Shown here piece by piece: positions 53,845-62,629 of a stretch of DNA of 64,000 nucleotides. A program made the position numbers and the translations under genes. Source of the DNA: DAHVFK01 sp963755395 (GTDB lineage Bacteria > Pseudomonadota > Gammaproteobacteria > Burkholderiales > SG8-39); contig CAVWJJ010000002.1 in the NCBI GenBank assembly GCA_963755395.1, positions 1,178,001 through 1,242,000 on the forward strand, read 5' to 3'. The notes beneath the pieces are model-generated. The model did no database searches. It had not been told where the DNA came from and saw nothing but the letters and a program-made list of their open reading frames with translations. How positions within the stretch are numbered: the first letter of the stretch is position 1; every line of letters begins with the position of its first letter.

Positions 53845-54060
53845 ATGAGAGTGCTCATCGCAGTGTTCGCAGCCGCCGCGCTTGCCGGTTGCGGCCTGGA
53901 CGCCGCCAGCAGCGCGGCCACGGTCGCTTCGCTCAAGAAGGCGGAGCTGGAGCAGGGCCAGAAGGACATGCAGCACGCGCAGCAGAAGATCGACGCCATG
54001 TCGCAGCAGCTGCAGCAAAACGCCGACCGCTCGATGCAGGCGGCCGACGCCGAGAAGTAA
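53845..54060 (+). CDS. very small coiled-coil lipoprotein
   Basis: A 71-residue lipoprotein with lipobox LAGC (Cys16) and a long, Gln/Lys/Ala-rich helix (LKKAELEQGQKDMQHAQQKI, then DAMSQQLQQNADRSMQAA) expected to form a coiled coil in the periplasm, somewhat like Lpp. ATG 53845 has AGGGAGA upstream. Its TAA abuts the stop of the convergent permease with no base between. Confidence 0.7.
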   Translation: MRVLIAVFAAAALAGCGLDAASSAATVASLKKAELEQGQKDMQHAQQKIDAMSQQLQQNADRSMQAADAEK

Positions 54061-54828
54061 TTAGCCCGCTGCCTGTGCCGGTGCCGCCGGCCAGGCGAAG
54101 GCCGGCAGACCGAGCAGCGCGAGGCTCCATGCGATGACGGGGCCCGCCGGCAGATCCCAGACGACCGAAAGCAAGAGCCCGGCCACGTAGCCCAGCGCGC
54201 CGATGCCGTAGGCAAGCGCAAGCCGTGCGCGCCTGCGGCGCCGCACCGCGAGCGCGGGCACGATCAGACTGGCGAACACGAGGTACACCCCGACCAGCTG
54301 AACCGAGGCGGTGACGCTGAGCGCGAAAAGCAGGTAGAAGCCCGCCCTTCCGAGGCGCGGCGCGAAGCCGAACCACAGGATCAGCACGAAGGCACTGACC
54401 AGCGCGACGGCGCCGAGCTGGCCCATGGACACCCACAGGATCTGGCCGACGAGCAGGTCCTTCAGGTGCTCGCCGCCGTGCGGGTTGCCGGCCAGGAGCA
54501 GCGTCGCGCCGGTGGCCGCGAGCACGAACAGCGTGCCGATCAGCGCCTCCTGCACCTCCGGCCAGCGCCTCTCGGTCCAGGTGAGCAGCAGCGCGCCGCC
54601 CACGGCCGCCGCGAGCGCTGCGGCCTGCCCCGCAAAACCCTGCGGAGGCAGCCCGAACAGGCTCGCCGCGAGCACGCCGCAGCCGGCGATCTGCGCGATC
54701 GCAAGGTCGATGAACACGATTCCTCGCCTTAGCACCTGCATGCCGAGCGGCACGTGAGTGGCGAGCACGAGCAGGCCGGCGGCGAGCGCCGGCCAGACGA
54801 GGCTGAGGTCGAAGGCGGCGAAGCTCAT
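54061..54828 (-). CDS. zinc/manganese ABC transporter permease (ZnuB-like)
   Basis: A 255-residue ABC-3 family permease with about eight helices. It shows VLATHVPLGMQVLRRGIVFI and DLAIAQIAGCGVLAA near the start (the usual ATPase-contact segment) and VYLVFASLIVPALAVRR later. ATG 54828 overlaps the binding-protein stop. No ATPase gene is present in the cluster, so the partner must lie elsewhere. Confidence 0.85.
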   Translation of the reverse strand: MSFAAFDLSLVWPALAAGLLVLATHVPLGMQVLRRGIVFIDLAIAQIAGCGVLAASLFGLPPQGFAGQAAALAAAVGGALLLTWTERRWPEVQEALIGTLFVLAATGATLLLAGNPHGGEHLKDLLVGQILWVSMGQLGAVALVSAFVLILWFGFAPRLGRAGFYLLFALSVTASVQLVGVYLVFASLIVPALAVRRRRRARLALAYGIGALGYVAGLLLSVVWDLPAGPVIAWSLALLGLPAFAWPAAPAQAAG

Positions 54829-55727
54829 TTGCCGGCCGCCTTGAGCAGGATCGCGAGCATGTCGTCGTACCAGCTGAACAGGTCCTTCGACGCGTCATCG
54901 CCGCCGACCGAGAACGGCAGCATCACCGCCTCGATGTGAGCGCGCCCCGCGAACCATTCGGAGGCGCGCGGGTCGTTGAACGAGGCGCGCACCACCATTT
55001 TCGCCGGGTTGGTCTTCTGCGCCTCGAGCAGCGCGGTCATGTGTGAAATCGTGGGGTCGACGCCCGGCAAGGGTTCCAGCGAACCGACCGTCTGGATGCC
55101 GAGCCAGCGAAACAGGTAGTCGAAGGCCTGATGGTGAACCACCACCTTCAATCCCTTGAGCGGAGCGGCCTCGCTCTCCCATCTGGCGATCGCTTGCTGC
55201 CAGCGCGCATCGAACGCCTGGTAGCGCGCCCGGTACGCGGCCGCGTTCGCCGGGTCGACCTGCGCCAGCCGTTCGGCGAGCGCCTGGGCGACCTTGGTGA
55301 TGTTGCGCGGGTCGGTCTGGATGTGCGGGTTGCCTTCGGGATGAACGTCGCCCTCGCGTCGGTCGAGCCGGGTCGGGATCTCGATCAGGTTCACGTAGCG
55401 CGCCGCCTCGAAGTAGCCTGCCGAATTGGGCTGGATGCGGTCGTTGCCCGACTCGCGCACGAGTACCGGCAGCCAGCCGACTTCCAGCTCAGCGCCAGTG
55501 CAGACCGCGAGATCGGCGCGGCGCGCCGCCGCGATCAGGCTCGGGCGCGCCTGGATGTGATGCACGTCCTGCAGCGCGGTGCTCGCTTCGTAGATCCGGG
55601 CGCGGTCGCCGGCGAGCTCGTGAGTGAGCGCGCCCCATTCCGGCTCGCAGGCGAGAACATTGAGCGCTGCCGAGGCGGGTCGCGCCGCCAGCAGCGCCAG
55701 GAGGAACAACAGGATTCGGGTTTTCAT
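54825..55727 (-). CDS. zinc/manganese ABC transporter substrate-binding protein (ZnuA-like)
   Basis: A 300-residue periplasmic cluster A-I binding protein with a signal peptide (1-20). Metal His candidates are in LQDVHHIQARP, EGNPHIQTDPRN and VVHHQAFDYLF, with an Asp near the end (SFNDPRASEW). A long His-rich loop as in ZnuA is missing, so zinc versus manganese is open. It lies 9 bases after the porin gene and overlaps the permease gene. Confidence 0.85.
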   Translation of the reverse strand: MKTRILLFLLALLAARPASAALNVLACEPEWGALTHELAGDRARIYEASTALQDVHHIQARPSLIAAARRADLAVCTGAELEVGWLPVLVRESGNDRIQPNSAGYFEAARYVNLIEIPTRLDRREGDVHPEGNPHIQTDPRNITKVAQALAERLAQVDPANAAAYRARYQAFDARWQQAIARWESEAAPLKGLKVVVHHQAFDYLFRWLGIQTVGSLEPLPGVDPTISHMTALLEAQKTNPAKMVVRASFNDPRASEWFAGRAHIEAVMLPFSVGGDDASKDLFSWYDDMLAILLKAAGK

Positions 55728-55736
55728 GGGAGTGTC

Positions 55737-57134
55737 CTACCAGGTGTGCGCCCCGTGGGTGCCGAGGCTGAGGATGTATTGGAGAAAGATCTGGTTGTCG
55801 GTCGCGTCCGGGCGCGACTTGTCGCGCGCGAACTGCAGCCGCAGGCGGCTGAACTCGCTCGGCGACCAGTCGACCATCGCGGTCTGCAACGTGGGGCTGT
55901 ACGGTTGCAGCAGCGGGAAGTCCGCCGCCGCGAGCGCGCCCGAATCGACCAGGCCGATGTCCGCGGTTCCGGAATCCAGGCGGTCGTAGCGCAGTCCGAC
56001 CCGCCAGCGCGGCAGGAACTGGTACACCGCCTGACCGTACCAGCCCGACTGGCTGGAGGCGTATGCGCCGGGCAGCGCGGCGCCCGCCGTGTCGAAGGTG
56101 AGCGTGCCGTCTTCCCTGCGCCTGAAGTACTCGCCTTGCAGTTTGAAGTTGCGGTAGTAGGGATTGCCGTCTGGCGCCCATTTCCAGACCGCGTCGGCGA
56201 GCCACAGCTTGCTGCGGCCGCTGAAGGCGTCGGTCACCGCGCCGTCGTCGTAGGTGCGCCCGTCCGGCGAGGTGCGCAGGTAGGAAAGCCCCGCGCGCCA
56301 GCTCTGGCTCACGCCGATGTCGCCGCCGACGTGGCCGAACAGCGTTCCCAGCGCCGCGCCGTTCTTGTCGAGGTCGTTGCCCGGAAAGCTTCGCCCGCGG
56401 CCGGCTTCGGCGCCCAGCTCGACCAGCAGATCGGTCGGCGCGACCCACTTCGCCTGCACGCCGTCGTCGGCGAGCTGGCCGCCGAGGAAAGCGCGGTAGG
56501 GCAGCGGCGCGTCGATGAAGTCCCAGGCGTGGCTATGCTGCTCGTTCTGGTAGCCGATCTTGGAGAAGAAGCGCCCCGCTTTCAGCGTCCAGCCGTCGGA
56601 CAGGCTGTTGGTCTCGAGGTAGCCGTTTTCGACATCGATCCCGCCGTCGGGCGCGAGCGAGGCGATCAGCGTGCCGCTGAAATAGGGATCCGCAGTCGCC
56701 GAGAACACCAGCTCGGATTCGGCCAGGCTCATGCCGCGCTTGCCCGGATCAACGCTGCCGCCGCTCGGGATGAAGCCGCCGATGCGGTAGGTCGCCGGGT
56801 TCTGCGACAGGTTCGCGTAGCGCCCCTGCAGGATCATCGAGATCGGCGGGTTGAACGCGTTGCCGCGCTGCTGCTGCGCGACCTGCCGCGCGCTCGCCTG
56901 CGCCTGAGTCGCGTCCTGCTTCGCGGCGCTCGCCTGCTGTTCGGCTTTGCCTGCCTCCGCTTCCGCGTCGGAGAGACGCTTCTCGAGCGCGCGGATGCGC
57001 GCCTCGTACTCTTGCTTCATCTGCTGGATCTGCTGCCGGATCTGTGCCAGATCCGCAGCCTCGTCGGCGCGCGCGGCCGCCGGCGTGATGCACGCCAGTG
57101 TTGCCGCGACCAGCGCCCATGCCGGTCGTTGCAT
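55737..57134 (-). CDS. outer-membrane porin with N-terminal coiled coil
   Basis: A 465-residue protein: signal peptide (1-23), a coiled coil (about 28-85, EAADLAQIRQQIQQMKQEYE and KRLSDAEAEAGKAEQQ) and a beta-barrel ending with aromatic-rich strands and terminal Trp (LGTHGAHTW). The strand pattern GYLETNSLSDGWTLKAGRFF and QHSHAWDFIDAP fits porins found with metal uptake genes. It is cotranscribed with the binding protein and permease, so it may be the outer-membrane path for the metal. Confidence 0.8.
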   Translation of the reverse strand: MQRPAWALVAATLACITPAAARADEAADLAQIRQQIQQMKQEYEARIRALEKRLSDAEAEAGKAEQQASAAKQDATQAQASARQVAQQQRGNAFNPPISMILQGRYANLSQNPATYRIGGFIPSGGSVDPGKRGMSLAESELVFSATADPYFSGTLIASLAPDGGIDVENGYLETNSLSDGWTLKAGRFFSKIGYQNEQHSHAWDFIDAPLPYRAFLGGQLADDGVQAKWVAPTDLLVELGAEAGRGRSFPGNDLDKNGAALGTLFGHVGGDIGVSQSWRAGLSYLRTSPDGRTYDDGAVTDAFSGRSKLWLADAVWKWAPDGNPYYRNFKLQGEYFRRREDGTLTFDTAGAALPGAYASSQSGWYGQAVYQFLPRWRVGLRYDRLDSGTADIGLVDSGALAAADFPLLQPYSPTLQTAMVDWSPSEFSRLRLQFARDKSRPDATDNQIFLQYILSLGTHGAHTW

Positions 57135-57188
57135 TGCTTTCTCCTCGAAGGTGCGAAAAGGGACTCCCCGGCTCGACCGGGGATCGAC

Positions 57189-57533
57189 TCATGCGCTGAC
57201 GAGGAAGGCCGGAGGCGCTCTCTGGAGGTAAGGCTGGACGAACCGTGGGACCCCGCCGGAGGTGAGTCCCGGGACAGTGGCCTCGACGCCGTACGACGCA
57301 AGGGGGAAATGAAGGCTGGAGGTAAGCGCGTGCCCGGCCGCGCTGAACGCCGCGCACACCACGCAGATCGGCTTGGCCTGGCCCTGCTTGGGCTGCTCGG
57401 CCGGCGCGCGGTCTTGGCGCAGGTGCTCGAGCTGGTGCAGCGTATCCGCGAGCGGCATGCCCGCAAGCGCGAACACTGCCGCCGCCAGCAGCGCGCGGAA
57501 CGTCGCGCCAAGGGTCGATCGCGTAAGATCCAC
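57189..57533 (-). CDS. small exported DUF2946-like protein
   Basis: A 114-residue protein from GTG 57533 (MDLTRSTLGATFRALLAAAVF), with a signal-like segment followed by TLHQLEHLRQDRAPAEQ and a CxxC in PICVVCAAFSAAGHA. Such short His/Cys proteins often stand before metal transporters and resemble DUF2946. A longer start at 57608 is possible but has no clear ribosome site. Being first in the operon, it may bind metal or be controlled by a Zur-like repressor, though I see no clear operator. Confidence 0.5.
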   Translation of the reverse strand: MDLTRSTLGATFRALLAAAVFALAGMPLADTLHQLEHLRQDRAPAEQPKQGQAKPICVVCAAFSAAGHALTSSLHFPLASYGVEATVPGLTSGGVPRFVQPYLQRAPPAFLVSA

Positions 57534-57635
57534 TTTCAGGTCAGGATGCACCAGCTGCCTCGCAGGGTAAACCGCAGCCAAGCATAGGTAAACACAAGAA
57601 GTGTGCATGAAAGCTTACAAGAAAGGGGGAAACGA

Positions 57636-57944
57636 ATGATCCACGTCGTCGCCGTCATCACCGCCAAGCCGGGCAAGCGGGAGGAAATCCTGAAGCATTT
57701 CCGCGCGAACGTGCCCGCGGTTCGCGCCGAGAAGGGGTGCATCGAGTACGGCTGCGCGATCGATGCGGATCCCGCTCCGCAAATGCAGACCAAGTACGGC
57801 ACCGACACCTTCGTTGCCATCGAGAAATGGGAAAGCATGGACGCGCTCAAGGCGCACGCGGCGGCGCCGCATATGGCCGCCTATGCAGCGAAAGTGAAGG
57901 ACATGATCGCCAGCCGGGTGATCCACATCCTTTCCCCGATCTGA
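57636..57944 (+). CDS. antibiotic biosynthesis monooxygenase (ABM) domain protein
   Basis: A 102-residue ferredoxin-like barrel protein. IHVVAVITAKPGKREEILKH, ryeKGCIEYG-type core (EKGCIEYGCAIDA) and FVAIEKWESMDALKAHAAAP with HM in the following PHMAAY are typical of YgiN-like quinol monooxygenases. AAAGGGGGA precedes ATG 57636. It is convergent with the enolase-superfamily gene 14 bases away; it may help clear quinols or electrophiles. Confidence 0.85.
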   Translation: MIHVVAVITAKPGKREEILKHFRANVPAVRAEKGCIEYGCAIDADPAPQMQTKYGTDTFVAIEKWESMDALKAHAAAPHMAAYAAKVKDMIASRVIHILSPI

Positions 57945-57958
57945 ATCGATGCCGCGCC

Positions 57959-59053
57959 TCAATCCGCGCGGTAGCGGCGAATGACGTCGGCGTCCGGCTC
58001 GACGCCCAGGCCGGGGCCCCGCGGCACGCGCAGCTCGCCGCGCTCCGGCGCGAGCGCCGCGCCAAACAGCGAGGCTTCGGCCCAGAGATAGAAGTATTCG
58101 AAGCGCTCGTTTGCCTCGAGCGTCGCGAGCAGGTGCAGCGTGGCGAGCGCGCCGGGACCGAAGTACGGGGAGTGCGGCGCGAGCCGGACATTGTGCTGCG
58201 CAGCCAGCGCCGCCACGCGGCGGAATTCGGTGATGCCGCCCACTTTGGTCACCGAGGGCTGGGCGATCTGCACCGCCTGCGCATCGAACAGCGCGGCGAA
58301 TTGGGTCGCGAAGCAGCAGTTCTCGCCCGCCGCGATCGCGATGCCGCTGGCCTCGCCTACCGCGCGCAGCCCGGCGCCGTCTTCGGGCGGGAACACCGGC
58401 TCTTCGAACCACTCCAGGCCGAGCGGCGCGAGACGCCTGCCGATCGCGATCGCTGCCTCGACGCTCCACTCGCAGTTGACGTCCAGCAGCAGCGCCTTTT
58501 CACGCGGCACCGCGGCGCGCGCCGCCGCGATGACTGGCTCGCTGACTTCGTGCAGCTTGATTGCGCCGAAGCCTTCGCCCAATGCCTGCTCGCAATGGCT
58601 CGCGGCGAGCGCGCCGTCGCCGTAGCGCAGCAGGCTCGCGTAGCACGCGAGCCGCTCGCGGCGCGCGCCGCCCAGCAGCGCGTGCAGCGGCTTGCCGGCG
58701 GCCTTGCCGGCGATGTCCCACAGCGCGATGTCGAGGCCCGAGAGCGCGAAGGCCGCGATGCCGAAGCGGCCGAAGATGTGCAGCCGACGCTGGATCGTCG
58801 CATGCAGCCCGGCGATGTCGGCCGCGTCGTGCCCCACAGCCAGGGGCGCGATCATGTCGTTGACCGCCGCGGCGACCGGACGCCGGCAGGAGTAGGAGAA
58901 CGCCTCGCCCCAGCCGGTGATTCCCGCGTCCGTGTCCACGCGCACCAGGCAGAAATCGAGCGCCTTCCAGCCGCCCGTGCCGAGGGTCCAGGAATCCGCG
59001 CCGTAGCGGCTCGGGATCGAGAGTGGAACTGCTTCGACGCGGACGATCTTCAT
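57959..59053 (-). CDS. mandelate racemase/muconate lactonizing enzyme family protein
   Basis: A 364-residue enolase-superfamily enzyme (acid-sugar dehydratase, racemase or cycloisomerase). The capping domain runs to about 125; the barrel has IKLHEV (Lys-x-His where KxK is common), metal ligands LLDVNCEWS, EWFEEP and AAGENC, and the His near LAPHSPYFGPG. It lies 8 bases after the amidohydrolase gene, a pairing often seen in sugar-acid or lactone breakdown. The exact reaction cannot be told. Confidence 0.85.
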   Translation of the reverse strand: MKIVRVEAVPLSIPSRYGADSWTLGTGGWKALDFCLVRVDTDAGITGWGEAFSYSCRRPVAAAVNDMIAPLAVGHDAADIAGLHATIQRRLHIFGRFGIAAFALSGLDIALWDIAGKAAGKPLHALLGGARRERLACYASLLRYGDGALAASHCEQALGEGFGAIKLHEVSEPVIAAARAAVPREKALLLDVNCEWSVEAAIAIGRRLAPLGLEWFEEPVFPPEDGAGLRAVGEASGIAIAAGENCCFATQFAALFDAQAVQIAQPSVTKVGGITEFRRVAALAAQHNVRLAPHSPYFGPGALATLHLLATLEANERFEYFYLWAEASLFGAALAPERGELRVPRGPGLGVEPDADVIRRYRAD

Positions 59054-59061
59054 GGCGCGGG

Positions 59062-59931
59062 TCACTCCATGGCGTAAATGCGAAACGCATTGTCGTGGAA
59101 CAGCGCGCGCTGTTCTACGGCCGAGAACGAGCTGGTGATCTCGCGGAACCCGGAATAGATTTCGTCGAAGGTGGCGCACAGGCCGTCGACGGGGAAGTTG
59201 CTGGCGAACATCGCGCGCTCCACGCCGAAGATCTCGATCGCCGCGAGCGCGATCTCGCGGTTGAGCTCGACGCTCCAGCGCGCGCCGGGCACGCCGAGGC
59301 CGGAGATCTTGATCGCGGCGTTCGGGCAAGCGGCGAGTGCGCGCAGGGCGCGCTTCCAGCCGGCGAGCGCTTGCGCGCTGCGATCGGCGGGCAGCCCGGC
59401 GTGATTGAGCACCAGCGTCGTATCGGAATACGCCCGGCACAGCGCCGCCGCGTCGTCGAGCTCGCTCCACGGCGCCTGCAGGTCGAAGCGCAGCCCGTGT
59501 CGCGCGAGCCGGGCGTAGCCTGCGCGCCAGCGGGCATCGCGCATTGCGCCGCGCTGCGGCTTGTGGCGCACGCCGCGCACAAACGCGAACTCCGCCTGTC
59601 GCTCGAGCACGACGGCGGCATCGTCGCGATCGAGCCAGGCCTGCGCCACCATCACCGTCGGCAGGCCGGTCTCGCGCCGCAGCCGCTCCACCCACTTGGT
59701 CTCGCCCAGCGGATCGCGCGGGTCCCATTCGGTCTCGACGTAGACGGTCTTCACCACCTCGTGCCCGGCCGCATCCATTAGATAGTCGGCCGGAAGATAG
59801 GGTCGGCGCAGCGCTGAATAATCGCCGTAACGGAACGCGATCGGCGCCGCGTCACATAGCCAGGGATGGTAGTTCGCGCGCGGATCCCAGAAATGCTGGT
59901 GCGCGTCGATGATCGGAAAGCGCGGGCTCAC
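59062..59931 (-). CDS. amidohydrolase (lactonase-type, TIM barrel)
   Basis: A 289-residue member of the amidohydrolase-2 group related to L-fuconolactonase. Metal motif IIDAHQHFWDP is at the N-terminus; VKTVYVETEWDP, VRGVRHKPQ, LVLNHAGLPAD and MFASNFPVDGL follow, giving the His and Asp set. Probable action: opening of a lactone made or used by the neighbouring enolase-superfamily enzyme. It is divergent from the acyl-CoA ligase with 95 bases between. Confidence 0.85.
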   Translation of the reverse strand: MSPRFPIIDAHQHFWDPRANYHPWLCDAAPIAFRYGDYSALRRPYLPADYLMDAAGHEVVKTVYVETEWDPRDPLGETKWVERLRRETGLPTVMVAQAWLDRDDAAVVLERQAEFAFVRGVRHKPQRGAMRDARWRAGYARLARHGLRFDLQAPWSELDDAAALCRAYSDTTLVLNHAGLPADRSAQALAGWKRALRALAACPNAAIKISGLGVPGARWSVELNREIALAAIEIFGVERAMFASNFPVDGLCATFDEIYSGFREITSSFSAVEQRALFHDNAFRIYAME

Positions 59932-60026
59932 GCCGCAATCCTAGCCCACGCGATGCGTGCGAGTCTTTACGCCCGTACCCGGCGCGCAGTACATTGTCGG
60001 CGCCCGCCAGAGAAGGATGTCGCACG

Positions 60027-61631
60027 ATGATCCGCTCCACCATGCAGCGCGTGCCGCTGTCGCTGAATCACTTCCTGGAACGCGCCGGGAAGCTGTTTCC
60101 GGAGTCGGAGATAGTCAGCCGACTGCCCGACAAGTCGCTCAGGCGGCACCGGTTCGCGGACTTCTACCGCCGCTCGCGCAGGCTCGCCTCCGCGCTGCTC
60201 GCCGCCGGTCTCAAGAAGGGCGACCGGGTGGCGACGCTGTGCTGGAACCACTACGCGCACCTCGAGTGCTATTTCGGCATTCCGGCCGCCGGCGGCGTGA
60301 TGCACACGCTCAACCTGCGCCTCGCGCCGGAGGACATCGGCTGGATCGCGAACCACGCCGAGGACCGCTTCCTGGTAGTGGACGACATCCTGCTGCCGCT
60401 GTACGAGCAGTTCAAGGACAAGGCGCGGTTCGAGAAGGTCATCGTGGTGCCGTTTTCGGGCAAGGCGGTCGACAAGGCGTACGTCGATTACGAAGCCTTG
60501 CTCGAGCGCGCGCCGGAGAAGTTCGACTACCCGGCGCACGACGAGGACGACCCGATTGCGATGTGCTACACCTCGGGCACCACCGGGCGGCCCAAGGGCG
60601 TGGTGTACTCGCACCGCTCGACGGTGATTCACTCGTTGGTCGCAAATCAGCCCGACTTCTGGTGCCTGTCGGCGAAGGACAGCGTGCTGCCGGTGACGCC
60701 GATGTTCCACGCCAACAGCTGGGGCGTGCCGTACACCTGCGCGATGATGGGCGTGAAGATGGTGTTTCCGGGACCGCACCTGCACCCGCAGGACCTGCTC
60801 GACCTGTTCAAAGCCGAGCAGCCCAGCTACGCGCTCGGCGTGCCTTCGATCTGGATCGGGATGGCGCAGCTTATCGAGGCCGACCCGGTGCGCAACACGC
60901 TGCCGCAGGGCATCCGCATGCTGGTCGGCGGCGCCGCGATGCCCGAGGCGATGATCCGCGCCTTCGCCCGGTACGGCGCGCAGGTGACGCACGGCTGGGG
61001 CATGACCGAGATGAGCCCGCTCGGCACCGCGGCCTACCTCAAGCCCGAACTGCAGGGAGTGGGCGAGGACGAGTTCTTCGCGCGCGCGGCGATGGCCGGC
61101 GTGCCGGTGCCGCTGGTCGACATGCGCATCGTCAGCGAGGAAGGTGCGGAGCAGCCCTGGGACGGCAAGAGCGTGGGCGAAATCCAGGTGCGCGGGCCGT
61201 TCATCGCCGGCGGCTATCACGAGGTGGCGGGCGAGCCGGAGAAGTTCACCGCCGACGGCTGGCTGCGCACCGGCGACGTCGCCTCGCTGGATGCGCACGG
61301 CTACCTGCGCATCGCCGACCGCACCAAGGACCTGATCAAGTCGGGCGGCGAGTGGATAAGCTCGGTCGACATGGAGAACCTGCTGATGGCCCACGCCGCC
61401 GTGGCCGAGGCGGCGGTGATCGCGGTGGCGGATGCCAAGTGGGGCGAGCGGCCGCTCGCCTGCGTGGTGCTCAAGCCGGGCCACAAGCCGGATCCGGACG
61501 CGCTGCGCGCTCACCTCGCCGGGCGCTTCGCCAAGTGGCAGCTGCCCGACCGCTTCGAATTCATCGAGACGATCCCGAAGACCTCGACCGGCAAGTTCTG
61601 GAAGGTCAAGCTGCGGGAGCGATTCCGCTGA
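60027..61631 (+). CDS. acyl-CoA ligase (medium/long chain, DmdB-like)
   Basis: A 534-residue adenylate-forming enzyme. P-loop YTSGTTGRPKGVVYSH, VTPMFHANSWGVPY, GWGMTEMSPLGT, hinge WLRTGDVASLDAHGYL and catalytic Lys in PKTSTGKFWKVKLRE are complete. The type resembles long-chain-fatty-acid or 3-(methylthio)propionyl-CoA ligases. Its TGA overlaps the apparent CTG start of the phospholipase gene, making it the first gene of an overlapping four-gene operon. It could supply an acyl or aryl starter. Confidence 0.85.
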   Translation: MIRSTMQRVPLSLNHFLERAGKLFPESEIVSRLPDKSLRRHRFADFYRRSRRLASALLAAGLKKGDRVATLCWNHYAHLECYFGIPAAGGVMHTLNLRLAPEDIGWIANHAEDRFLVVDDILLPLYEQFKDKARFEKVIVVPFSGKAVDKAYVDYEALLERAPEKFDYPAHDEDDPIAMCYTSGTTGRPKGVVYSHRSTVIHSLVANQPDFWCLSAKDSVLPVTPMFHANSWGVPYTCAMMGVKMVFPGPHLHPQDLLDLFKAEQPSYALGVPSIWIGMAQLIEADPVRNTLPQGIRMLVGGAAMPEAMIRAFARYGAQVTHGWGMTEMSPLGTAAYLKPELQGVGEDEFFARAAMAGVPVPLVDMRIVSEEGAEQPWDGKSVGEIQVRGPFIAGGYHEVAGEPEKFTADGWLRTGDVASLDAHGYLRIADRTKDLIKSGGEWISSVDMENLLMAHAAVAEAAVIAVADAKWGERPLACVVLKPGHKPDPDALRAHLAGRFAKWQLPDRFEFIETIPKTSTGKFWKVKLRERFR

Positions 61632-62629
61632 GCACTGCCAAGAGACCGCTGCGAAGCGCCGGCCCGGCGGTCGCGCTCGCGCTGTGCCTCGCAGCCGGCG
61701 CCGCCCGCGCGGCGATCGACGCGCGCGACCTGGAGCGCTGCGCGCGCATCGACCAGCCCGACCAGCGCCTGGCCTGCTACGACGCCGCGGTGCCGCGGCC
61801 CGCGCCGGGCGAACCTCCGCCGCCCGGCGCCGTCGAGCGCTCGCCGATCGACGAGCGCTGGGCAGTAGGCGTCAAGGGCACGCTGTTCGACATCCTGCCG
61901 CACAAGCCGACCTACCTGCTGGTGGTTCATCACAGCAACAGCCTGAATGCCGAGCCCTCGAGCCCGACGCACGCGCCGCCTGCGGCGATGGAATTGCGTC
62001 CGAACGAGGCGATGTATCAGCTTAGCTTCAAGTTCAGGGTGGTCGACCTGCAGGACAGCATCGGCGCGTCGCTCTGGGTGGGCTATACCCAGCAGAGCCA
62101 GTGGCAGGTCTACAACCCGAGCGTGTCGCGCCCGTTCCGCGAGACCGACTACGAGCCCGAGTTGATGCTCGCATTCCATCCCGACCGGCCGATCCTCGGC
62201 ATGCGCTGGCGGCTGCTCAACTTCGGCATGGTGCACCAGTCGAACGGCGAATCCGATCCTCTGTCGCGCAGCTGGAACCGTGCCTACGTGCAGTTCGGCC
62301 TCGAGCACGACCGCTTCGAGCTTCTGCTGCGGCCGTGGTGGCGCATCCCGGAGCAGCGGGCGAACGACGACAACCCCGACATCGTGGACTACATGGGATA
62401 CGGCGACGTGATCGCGAGCTACCGTGTCGGCCGCCAGACCCTTTCCGTGCTGGGACGCTACAACCCGCGCACCGGCAAGGGCGCGCTCGAAGGATCGTGG
62501 AGCTTCCCGGTCTGGCGCCGCATGCGCGGCTACGTGCGGCTGTTCAGCGGCTACGGCGAAAGCCTGCTCGATTACAACTGGCGCCAGACGACCTTCGGCT
62601 TCGGCATGGCGCTGACGGACTGGCAGTAA
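61628..62629 (+). CDS. pldA: outer membrane phospholipase A1 (OMPLA)
   Basis: A barrel phospholipase of about 333 residues. The signal peptide LRSAGPAVALALCLAAGAARA is read right after the upstream gene, and no ATG/GTG/TTG exists in frame before it, so CTG 61628 (CTGA overlap, GGGAG 8 bases upstream) is the likely start. The catalytic His-x-Ser and Asn are in MVHQSNGESDP and SWNRAY, with the barrel ending FGFGMALTDWQ. It would hydrolyse phospholipids in the outer membrane. The stop overlaps the next ATG (TAATG). Confidence 0.82.
   Translation: MSTAKRPLRSAGPAVALALCLAAGAARAAIDARDLERCARIDQPDQRLACYDAAVPRPAPGEPPPPGAVERSPIDERWAVGVKGTLFDILPHKPTYLLVVHHSNSLNAEPSSPTHAPPAAMELRPNEAMYQLSFKFRVVDLQDSIGASLWVGYTQQSQWQVYNPSVSRPFRETDYEPELMLAFHPDRPILGMRWRLLNFGMVHQSNGESDPLSRSWNRAYVQFGLEHDRFELLLRPWWRIPEQRANDDNPDIVDYMGYGDVIASYRVGRQTLSVLGRYNPRTGKGALEGSWSFPVWRRMRGYVRLFSGYGESLLDYNWRQTTFGFGMALTDWQ

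Noticed and set aside
55131..57587. An 818-codon open frame on the plus strand over the porin and ZnuA-like genes
   Set aside because: Antisense to genes with signal peptides and family motifs; residue make-up is typical of a GC shadow.
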